Below, piece by piece: positions 23,355 to 30,771 of a stretch of DNA of 64,000 bases. The notes under the pieces are model-generated. The model searched no databases. It was not told where the DNA came from and saw nothing but the letters and a program-made list of their open reading frames with translations. A program made the translations under genes and the position numbers. This stretch comes from Vibrio algarum (GTDB lineage: Bacteria > Pseudomonadota > Gammaproteobacteria > Enterobacterales > Vibrionaceae). How positions within the stretch are numbered: position 1 is the stretch's first letter; each line of letters starts with the position of its first letter. The stretch spans positions 1,550,001 to 1,614,000 of the forward strand of contig NZ_JAQLOI010000003.1 of assembly GCF_028204155.1 (NCBI RefSeq), given 5' to 3'.

Positions 23355-26081
23355 ATGAATACGATTTCTAAATTACTTAAACCAACTTCTATTGCGGTTA
23401 TTGGTGCATCGAACAAACCTTTTAGGGCCGGCGAAGTGGTCATGAATAACCTGCTAAAAGGAGGATTTCAAGGTGCAATTATGCCTGTCACGCCTAAGTA
23501 CAAAGCGGTCTGTGGAGTACTTGCCTACCCAACAATAGAGCAGCTCCCGATTACTCCTGATATCGCCGTTCTATGTACTAATGCTTCAAGAAATGTCGAA
23601 ATTTTCAAACAATTAGCGCAGAAAAAAGTGTCCGCCGCGATCATTCTTTCATCCGACATGCACGTTATCGACGATAACAAAGAGACAATTGAACAACAAT
23701 GCCTCGCAATTGCAAAAGAGAGCGGTATTCGCGTGTTGGGAGCGAACAGCTTGGGGATAATACTTCCTTGGTTAAATCTAAATGCCTCTTTCTCGCCAGT
23801 TTCTGCGGCTAAGGGCAATATTGCATTTGTATCACAGTCAGCTGCAGTTTGTACGACAATACTAGACTGGGCGAATGATAAAGACATAGGCTTCTCAGCT
23901 TTTATTTCTATTGGTAATGGAAGCGATATTGACGTCGCTGAGTTATTAGACCATCTATGCACAGATAGCAAAACAGCTGCAATTTTGTTGTATATTGATT
24001 CAATCAAAGATGCGCGGCAGTTTATGTCTGCGGCTCGTGCTGCTTCCCGAAATAGACGTATATTAGTACTCAAAGGTGGTCGCACTCACGCAGGAAGGCG
24101 AGCTGCTAAACACCACACTGGTGGAAGTGACACTTTAGATATCATTTATGATTCTGCAATTCGACGTACGGGCATGTTACGAGTCAAAAATACTCATGAA
24201 TTATTTGCAGCTGTAGAAACACTAACCCACGCAGTGCCACTCAGAGGCGAACGACTTGGAATTATAACCAATGGTGGCGGGCCTTCTATCATGGCCGTAG
24301 ATACTCTTCTAGAACAGGGAGGAAAACTTGCAGAGCTCAGTGATAAAACTATCGCCACGTTGGACAAAGTATTACCGTCTGCATGGTCAAAGCATAATCC
24401 AATAGATATGATTGGTGATGCTGATAAAAATCGTTATGTTAGGTCGGTTAATGCACTATTAGACAGTGATGATGTAGACGCCCTACTCATTATGCATAGC
24501 CCTTCAGCTATCGCACACTCTGTGGAAACAGCGCAAGCGATTATTGACTGCGTTAAGGCACACCCACGTCACAAGCGTTTCAATATATTAACCAATTGGA
24601 GCGGAGAGAAAACCGCAAGAGAAGCGCGGCTTTTATTTACCCAAGCAGGGATCCCCACTTACAGAACCCCTGAAAGCGCAGTCGTTGCCTACATGCATCT
24701 AGTGGAATATCGCAGAAATCAAAAACAATTGATAGAAACACCAACTAACTCCGAGCAAATAAACATTAAAAATAAGCAACAAGCTCACGACTGGATAGAA
24801 GCGAAATTAGTAACCCTGTCAGAGAACCTAGTACCAAAACCGGAGACCAATTTAGACCCGGTCGACGTCGGCCCCAATTCATTATTATTAGACACTCATG
24901 AAATAACACCGCTATTGTCTAATTATAAGTTTACGGTATTAGACACGTGGATAGCTCAAGAGCCATCAGAAGCCGTGCATATCGCCGATAAAATCGGCTA
25001 CCCTGTCGCAGTCAAACTCCGATCTCCAGATATTGCCCATAAATCTGATGTACATGGTGTTGTTCTTAATTTGCGTAATCCTTCTGAAGTCCAAAATGCT
25101 GCCCAATCTATTTTAGACGGCGTGCAATTAAACTACCCGTCGGCAAATATTCACGGCCTGTTGGTTCAAGCAATGGCAAGTCGCATTGGTGCTTATGAAT
25201 TAAGAGTCAAAGTAAAAACAGACACTACTTTTGGCCCTGTAATCATGTTGGGTGAAGGTGGTTCTGAATGGGACGAAAGCATAGACGCTGCTGTAGGGAT
25301 CCTGCCACTAAATATGGCATTAGCACGATATTTGATTATTCGAGCGATTAAAGGTCACACGATACGACCCCAAAAAACAAGTAATCTAGATATCGACCTT
25401 CTGTGCGATTTTTTAGTGCGCCTGTCCCAGATGGTTATCGACAACCCTCAAATCCATGAGCTTGATATTCATCCTCTGTTAGTCGGCTACCATTCCCTAA
25501 CAATACTAGATGCAGACCTTACTCTTAAGCCATTTAGTGGTGACCCTCACCGCAGATTAGCCATCCGGCCATATCCAGTTGAATTAGAGGAACTTATAAC
25601 ACTGAAAAGCGGAGAAGAAGTTAAGCTTAGACCCATCCTGCCAGAAGATGAATCCGCTCATGCCTCTTTTATAAATAATGTTTCTAAAGAAGATTTATAC
25701 AAACGTTTCTTTACAGATGTAGGTGAGTTCAATCACGAGGCGTTGGCAAATCTAACTCAGATAGATTTCAACAGAGAAATTGCTTTTGTTGCGGTTACTT
25801 CTGCTGGTGAAATATTAGGTGTTTCAAGAGCCTTGATTAACCCAGACAACACAGATGCAGAGTTCGCTATATTGATCCGTTCTGATCTTAAAGGCTGTGG
25901 ACTTGGTCGAATACTAATGACCCGTATTATTGATTTTTGTAAAAACAAGGGAACGAAGCAGATGTCAGGAATGACAATGCCTACCAATAGAGGCATGTTA
26001 ACCTTGGCACAAAAACTTGGTTTTGAACTGGATGTACAATTTGAAGACGGTACTGCTGATATGTTATTGATTCTGAATTGA
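23355..26081 (+). CDS. Pat-type protein acetyltransferase (acyl-CoA synthetase-like plus GNAT)
   Basis: The 908-residue protein combines an NDP-forming acyl-CoA synthetase-like region (CoA-binding VIGASNKPFRAG at the start, ligase domain to about residue 480, ATP-grasp at about 520-730 with VKLRSPDIAHKSDVHGVVLN) with a C-terminal GNAT domain (about 755-908; ILIRSDLKGCGLGRILMTRI carries the acetyl-CoA loop). It resembles E. coli PatZ/YfiQ (886 residues), which acetylates protein lysines, for example in acetyl-CoA synthetase. ATG 23355 has GAGAGG upstream and gives the usual N-terminus, so it is preferred over 23328. A terminator follows. Confidence 0.88.
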   Translation: MNTISKLLKPTSIAVIGASNKPFRAGEVVMNNLLKGGFQGAIMPVTPKYKAVCGVLAYPTIEQLPITPDIAVLCTNASRNVEIFKQLAQKKVSAAIILSSDMHVIDDNKETIEQQCLAIAKESGIRVLGANSLGIILPWLNLNASFSPVSAAKGNIAFVSQSAAVCTTILDWANDKDIGFSAFISIGNGSDIDVAELLDHLCTDSKTAAILLYIDSIKDARQFMSAARAASRNRRILVLKGGRTHAGRRAAKHHTGGSDTLDIIYDSAIRRTGMLRVKNTHELFAAVETLTHAVPLRGERLGIITNGGGPSIMAVDTLLEQGGKLAELSDKTIATLDKVLPSAWSKHNPIDMIGDADKNRYVRSVNALLDSDDVDALLIMHSPSAIAHSVETAQAIIDCVKAHPRHKRFNILTNWSGEKTAREARLLFTQAGIPTYRTPESAVVAYMHLVEYRRNQKQLIETPTNSEQINIKNKQQAHDWIEAKLVTLSENLVPKPETNLDPVDVGPNSLLLDTHEITPLLSNYKFTVLDTWIAQEPSEAVHIADKIGYPVAVKLRSPDIAHKSDVHGVVLNLRNPSEVQNAAQSILDGVQLNYPSANIHGLLVQAMASRIGAYELRVKVKTDTTFGPVIMLGEGGSEWDESIDAAVGILPLNMALARYLIIRAIKGHTIRPQKTSNLDIDLLCDFLVRLSQMVIDNPQIHELDIHPLLVGYHSLTILDADLTLKPFSGDPHRRLAIRPYPVELEELITLKSGEEVKLRPILPEDESAHASFINNVSKEDLYKRFFTDVGEFNHEALANLTQIDFNREIAFVAVTSAGEILGVSRALINPDNTDAEFAILIRSDLKGCGLGRILMTRIIDFCKNKGTKQMSGMTMPTNRGMLTLAQKLGFELDVQFEDGTADMLLILN

Positions 26082-26100
26082 AATTTATTTTAAACAATAA

Positions 26101-26124
26101 AAAAGACCGGTTATCGGTCTTTTT
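26101..26124. terminator. Terminator between the Pat-type gene and the small minus-strand ORF
   Basis: AAAAGACCG and CGGTCTTTT pair around GTTAT, with T-runs on both strands. It can serve both the plus-strand acetyltransferase gene and the minus-strand 24-residue ORF. Confidence 0.88.
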
Positions 26125-26145
26125 TAAATTGAAGTGGGTGAAAAA

Positions 26146-26220
26146 CTATTTAGATTTCATTTCCCTGCATACCATAAGTGCCGCTGCTATAATAAAAGTG
26201 ACAATTAAAGCTAGTTCCAT
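26146..26220 (-). CDS. 24-residue putative membrane peptide
   Basis: A very short ORF with a strong site (TAGGGGGA, four bases before ATG 26220). The peptide begins MELALIVTFIIAAALMVC, one full membrane span, and ends in the charged tail REMKSK, giving a positive-inside C-terminus. It ends 22 bases before the bidirectional terminator at 26101, as a real small transcript would. No family recognised. The rest of the gap to pxpA (26221-26517) is AT-rich and shows no other ORF. Confidence 0.55.
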   Translation of the reverse strand: MELALIVTFIIAAALMVCREMKSK

Positions 26221-26517
26221 AAATCCCCCTAAAAGTGTGTAAAATAAAAGTGTTGGTAAGAACTACAGTCATAATAGCAGTTGCATGGTGCAAATAACAC
26301 GCAGACTAGAACTTTATGTTTAATTAGCGATGTACATCAGAAAAGCTTGTCCTATAAATATATAATTTTACGAATAAAACATTACTGTTCCGTTAAGTTT
26401 GTCTAGGTATTTTATTGATAAATAAATAAAATAATTAAATCGAGCGATAAATAAGTAAAAATACTATTTTTTGGCTATATAGCTGAGATACGGTCAAGGA
26501 AGATTAAAGAGGTTCAG

Positions 26518-27261
26518 ATGAGTATAGAGCAGTTATCCATTAACTGTGACATGGGTGAAAGTTTTGGTATCTGGAAAATGGGCGAAGATGAAGAAGTAAT
26601 GCCATGGGTCGACATGGCGAATATTGCTTGTGGATTTCATGCATCCGATCCAAATATCATGTCACAAACAATTCAACTTGCGTTAAAGTACAACGTAAAA
26701 ATAGGCGCACATCCTAGTTATAATGATACTCAAGGTTTTGGGCGACGCTCTATTGCTCATACCGAAAGCGAGATAACGCACCTTATGCTTTATCAAATAG
26801 GCGCGATCAAAGCCATAGCCGCTCTTCATGAGGCGACAGTCGAATATGTAAAGCCTCACGGAGCTCTTTACAACGATATGATGCGCTCCCCCGTTATTTT
26901 TAAAGCAATCGCTAGAGCGGCTCAGATATACGCATTACCATTAATGATTTTATCAACCTCTGAAAACGAACAATATTTAGAAATGGCTGATGACTTTAAT
27001 GTGCCGTTATTATTCGAAGCATTTGCAGACAGAAGCTATTTAGATAATGGTCAACTAACACCTAGAGATCACCCGAAAGCCGTTTTACACAATAGCGATG
27101 ATATCTATTATCAGGTAATGCAGATCGCTAAATATGGTAGCGTTACTACAGTCTCAGGACAACAGTTACCAATCCAAGCTGATACCATTTGTATTCACGG
27201 GGACAATCCACACTCGATTGTGTCTATTCGAAAAATTAAAGAATCCATAGCCAATTTATGA
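26518..27261 (+). CDS. pxpA: 5-oxoprolinase subunit A
   Basis: PxpA (LamB/YcsF family, 247 residues) works with PxpBC to hydrolyse 5-oxoproline to glutamate with ATP, clearing a damage product of glutamine and glutathione. Family motifs: SINCDMGESFGIW, MANIACGFHASDP, IGAHPSYNDTQGFGRR, YVKPHGALYNDM, EAFADRSYLDNGQLTPR, ICIHGDNPHS. AGAGG precedes the ATG. pxpB starts 7 bases after the stop, forming a pxpABC operon. Confidence 0.96.
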   Translation: MSIEQLSINCDMGESFGIWKMGEDEEVMPWVDMANIACGFHASDPNIMSQTIQLALKYNVKIGAHPSYNDTQGFGRRSIAHTESEITHLMLYQIGAIKAIAALHEATVEYVKPHGALYNDMMRSPVIFKAIARAAQIYALPLMILSTSENEQYLEMADDFNVPLLFEAFADRSYLDNGQLTPRDHPKAVLHNSDDIYYQVMQIAKYGSVTTVSGQQLPIQADTICIHGDNPHSIVSIRKIKESIANL

Positions 27262-27268
27262 GACTGTC

Positions 27269-27973
27269 ATGTTAAGTAGAGAAATTTCGATCGAAGCGGT
27301 TTGTGAATCATCTATATTGATTAATTTCGCAGAAGAAATAAGTCCAGAGCTACCGTTATTTATAAATCAAGTGGCTGAGCTAGTATATGCCAATCATAAT
27401 GGCAGTATAATGAACATCACACCTTCTTATACGACACTTTTAGTCGACTACTTACCCTATCGTACTCCTGAACATGTCATGCTTAAAAGCCTTGCTCAAA
27501 TCGTTCATCAGGTCGATTCTAACGATACGAACACCGTTACCAATACGGTAATTCTACCGGTCTATTATGGTTTTGATGTCGCGCCAGATTTACAACGTCT
27601 GATCCAAGACAAATCTATAGAGCTAGAGCAACTTGTTGCCAAACATACCGCTCCTCTCTACAGCATTTGTGCCATAGGCTTTGCTCCAGGGTTCGCATTT
27701 CTATCGGGTTTAGATAGTTCTCTCGCAACGCCAAGGCATGCAACGCCAAGATTAAAGGTCGCTTCAGGTAGTGTCGGTATTGCAGATAACCAGACTGCCG
27801 TATATCCCTCCGCTACACCGGGAGGATGGAACATAATAGGTAATTGCCCTACTAGACTTTTTGATCCTTCAAGTGAACAACTTTCACCTTTCAGGATCGG
27901 CGATAAAGTAAAGTTTGAATCAATTTCAAAACAGGAATATTTAAAGCTCGGAGGCCAATTATGGGCTATTTAA
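27269..27973 (+). CDS. pxpB: 5-oxoprolinase subunit B (KipI-like)
   Basis: The 234-residue protein is the KipI/allophanate-hydrolase-subunit-1 type. Visible: SYTTLLVDYLPY, then VILPVYYG, then the family core FAPGFAFLSGLD, PRHATPRLKVASGSVGIAD and YPSATPGGWNIIGNCP. In B. subtilis such pairs were first named Kip kinase inhibitors, but with pxpA adjacent the 5-oxoprolinase role is the better reading. Its end overlaps pxpC by 13 bases. Confidence 0.94.
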   Translation: MLSREISIEAVCESSILINFAEEISPELPLFINQVAELVYANHNGSIMNITPSYTTLLVDYLPYRTPEHVMLKSLAQIVHQVDSNDTNTVTNTVILPVYYGFDVAPDLQRLIQDKSIELEQLVAKHTAPLYSICAIGFAPGFAFLSGLDSSLATPRHATPRLKVASGSVGIADNQTAVYPSATPGGWNIIGNCPTRLFDPSSEQLSPFRIGDKVKFESISKQEYLKLGGQLWAI

Positions 27974-28887
27974 AGGTCATTAAACCGGGTCAACTTAGCC
28001 TCATTCAGGACTTTGGTCGTTACGGTATTGCACCATTAGGTGTCACACAGGGTGGACCTTTGGATGAATATGCCTATTGTTGGGCAAATCATCTTTTAGG
28101 AAACCGCCCCAATTGTTCAACGATTGAGATCACCTTAGGTCAAGCCGAATTTCAGTTTACGCAAAATTGCATGCTAGCTATATGCGGAGGCGATCTTCAA
28201 GCAAAATTGGACGACACACCCATTAGAAATTGGACGTCATTTTATGTTCGTAGGGGCCAGGTACTAAAATTCGGATTACCGATCAATGGGCTAAGAGCCT
28301 ATCTGGCTGTCGAAGGCGGCTTCGACATTGAAACGCATTTAGGCAGTACTAGTACTGTTATACGAGAACAACTTGGTGGCTTAAACCAAGATGGAACGGC
28401 ACTGATCCAGAACGACAAAATCAAATACACTAAATCAAGCACTAAATTAAAGTCTAAGCAACTCACGTTCCGATTTACACCGGATTATAACCTACCATTA
28501 CGTTTAAGATTAATTGAATCCTATCAGTCTAATCAATTTTCCAAGCAAGCTAAGCGAGCCTTTTACAACCAGACGTATAAAGTAAGTCCGAACAGTGATC
28601 GTATGGGGTATAGATTAGAAGGCGTACCAATTATACCACCTGTAACAGGCGTTATTTCTGAAGGTATAGCCCTTGGTTCAGTGCAAATACCACCAGATGG
28701 AAAACCTATAATTCTACTTAATGATAGGCAAACACTAGGTGGTTACCCAAAATTAGGAGTACTTGCTAGAATCGACCATGCAAGAATTGCACAAGCAAAA
28801 CCCGGCCAAGAAGTTAAATTCATCCGGGGCAATCGTCGACACTTACAAGATATTTGGTGTGCATGGGCCCTTAGGTTTGGCTATTAA
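27961..28887 (+). CDS. pxpC: 5-oxoprolinase subunit C (KipA-like)
   Basis: The 308-residue protein is the biotin-dependent-carboxylase-like (AHS2/KipA) subunit. Motifs: GQLSLIQDFGRYGIAPLGVTQ then GGPLDEYAYCWANHLLGN, YLAVEGGFD, and SDRMGYRLEG, IILLNDRQTLGGYPKLGVLA. It closes the pxpABC operon. Its stop overlaps the end of the convergent FAD oxidoreductase gene by four bases, and no separate terminator is seen. Confidence 0.94.
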   Translation: MGYLKVIKPGQLSLIQDFGRYGIAPLGVTQGGPLDEYAYCWANHLLGNRPNCSTIEITLGQAEFQFTQNCMLAICGGDLQAKLDDTPIRNWTSFYVRRGQVLKFGLPINGLRAYLAVEGGFDIETHLGSTSTVIREQLGGLNQDGTALIQNDKIKYTKSSTKLKSKQLTFRFTPDYNLPLRLRLIESYQSNQFSKQAKRAFYNQTYKVSPNSDRMGYRLEGVPIIPPVTGVISEGIALGSVQIPPDGKPIILLNDRQTLGGYPKLGVLARIDHARIAQAKPGQEVKFIRGNRRHLQDIWCAWALRFGY

Positions 28888-30335
28888 TCTAGCGGGTCCA
28901 ACCCGCTTACCTTTGCCAATCCATCAGGATATCCTCGTTCGTGGGCCAACTTTATTGCGAGGTGCTCTACTTCATCTCCATTAAGTGACACTGTATCTTT
29001 ATTTTTCTTAAGTGTTTGATTTTCAATAATATTGCTATTGTATTTAATGTCTTCTATTATTTTTAATGCCGCTTCTATTGCAGAAGACCCTTTAACTATT
29101 TCAATTCTCGCATAGTTTGAACCGTGAAATGAAACGTCAGATGCACGTAAAGAAGCGTCTAACCCAGGAATTTGTTGAGCACCATAAAGTGGCTTACCTG
29201 CCACGGAAGCATTTGAAAACGAGGGTATAAATCGACTCATATGTTTAATCGCAAGCTCTGTTCTTTCTCTTTTTTGTACTTCATTCCAGCCTTTTTTGAT
29301 TTTGTTTACTAAATACTCAGGCAATTGAGGTTGCGCACAATCTTCATTACTGTATACAAGCCCATCTCTAAACAAGGTTATATCGTCTGTCATACCATGT
29401 AATTGGAAAAGACCATCAGCATAGGGAGTAAGTTGAGCCATACCATCTACCGTCCCTCGCTCACCGTGGAATATGACTTCTGGCCATACGTCGGTGTTTG
29501 CGCTCCATTGTGTAACGTAAGCGGCTTTAAACTCAACTAGTCGACTTCTTTGGACCTTAATAAAATCATCAACAGTCCCCGTTTCGTACCCACAAGCATT
29601 TATAAGGTAATCAACGTCTATTTGATTGCTCTCTTCACCTTGTTGATAACAAATTGACCAGTTATTTTGGTTTTCTTTAATATCTGATACTTCAGAGGAA
29701 AGAAAGACATGTGCACTGTCATAATTGTCTAGTAACATCGTCGCAGAAGAGGCAAGTCTAAATAAACTCCATCCATATTCCTGTACTAACACGACAGGAT
29801 ATTTTAAGCCATCAAGATCAACATTATTTACAAACGGCAGCATCCAATCGTCAAGCTCACAGGGTTGCCCTTGCTGCGCTTTGCCTTTTAACTGTTCTAG
29901 TGCTTCTCGGGTATAAATTCTATAGTAATCTTGCGCATCACCTAAAACCTTATTTGATGAATCTTCATCAATTAATTGTTGATAATGGTTTTGAATAGAG
30001 ACTAATCGAGGCAACAATGCTTCAGGTGTACCCTTGTCCGTTTTCGGTATTGCTATCACAGTAGGACGTATATTAATGGTGTGAGGGAAAAGTTTTACCG
30101 ATTGAATAGATTGTCTTAGTAAATCTATGCATTGTTGTTCATCTATTTCTCGATATAAGTTACCACCAGCATGAAGGTGGCATATCGGAGGACCATAAAC
30201 TAAACTTGGCTTTCGTTCAAACAGGCAAGTCTCTATGCCCAGTTCAGAAAGCTTTATCGCGACCGTAGCACCCGCAATCCCACCACCTATTATACCGACT
30301 CTTTTCTTATTTGGATCTATCGTTAACTTACTCAT
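28884..30335 (-). CDS. FAD-dependent oxidoreductase (DAO type)
   Basis: The 483-residue protein starts with a Rossmann dinucleotide fold (KRVGIIGGGIAGATVAIKLS, then an acidic LFERKPS) that binds FAD. A conserved-looking HLHAGGNLYREI segment may be the active-site loop, and DYLINACGYETG is the second FAD segment. The substrate is unknown; the fold resembles D-amino-acid oxidase and glycerol-3-phosphate dehydrogenase relatives. Pxp genes lie next door but converge with it, so a functional link is weak. It is read from the DnaA-box-bearing gap upstream. Confidence 0.75.
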   Translation of the reverse strand: MSKLTIDPNKKRVGIIGGGIAGATVAIKLSELGIETCLFERKPSLVYGPPICHLHAGGNLYREIDEQQCIDLLRQSIQSVKLFPHTINIRPTVIAIPKTDKGTPEALLPRLVSIQNHYQQLIDEDSSNKVLGDAQDYYRIYTREALEQLKGKAQQGQPCELDDWMLPFVNNVDLDGLKYPVVLVQEYGWSLFRLASSATMLLDNYDSAHVFLSSEVSDIKENQNNWSICYQQGEESNQIDVDYLINACGYETGTVDDFIKVQRSRLVEFKAAYVTQWSANTDVWPEVIFHGERGTVDGMAQLTPYADGLFQLHGMTDDITLFRDGLVYSNEDCAQPQLPEYLVNKIKKGWNEVQKRERTELAIKHMSRFIPSFSNASVAGKPLYGAQQIPGLDASLRASDVSFHGSNYARIEIVKGSSAIEAALKIIEDIKYNSNIIENQTLKKNKDTVSLNGDEVEHLAIKLAHERGYPDGLAKVSGLDPLD

Positions 30336-30771
30336 TTACGCGCTTATGCTCGTTAAACCTTGTGAGATTATACCAATAATTCTAATGAAAAAAATCTGGC
30401 ATTTCATACTGTTATTTTATGTAATAAAAATAGAATATTTTCCAAAAAATGCTTGACTTAATTTCGCTGAAAAATTTTCGTCACAATTTTGTGCATAACA
30501 TTCTGCGCGAAAAGAAGCCTGTTGGGGGATGCAGAAACATTTGCTCTATTTCCGCTAAAGTTATCCAAAACTTTATCCACCGAATCTGTGGATAACTGGA
30601 AATACCGCCCCTTTTTTATTTTAATTTGTACACATACCGTTGCGCAAACGACAATATTTACAATATGTTAACCTTGCGCAACGGATAGTCTTGAATTGTG
30701 GCAATAATACAAACTTTACGTTTACAAAACGGTTTTGTGGATAACCCCACTCATAACATCCGTAGTACTCC
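30336..30771. promoter_or_regulatory. Non-coding region with DnaA boxes and an 11-bp inverted repeat
   Basis: Two perfect DnaA boxes (TGTGGATAA, reverse of TTATCCACA) lie at 30587-30595 and 30736-30744, with near-boxes TTATCCAAA (30561) and TTATCCACC (30573). CCGTTGCGCAA (30637-30647) is repeated inverted as TTGCGCAACGG (30674-30684), 26 bases apart. No ORF is supported. The region lies between the end of ybbP and the start of the FAD oxidoreductase, so it should hold the latter's promoter; the DnaA-box cluster suggests control by, or titration of, DnaA. Confidence 0.6.

Noticed and set aside
23525..24085. Antisense ORF of 186 codons inside the Pat-type gene
   Set aside because: The sense frame encodes a well conserved acyl-CoA synthetase domain; the antisense frame shows no family features.
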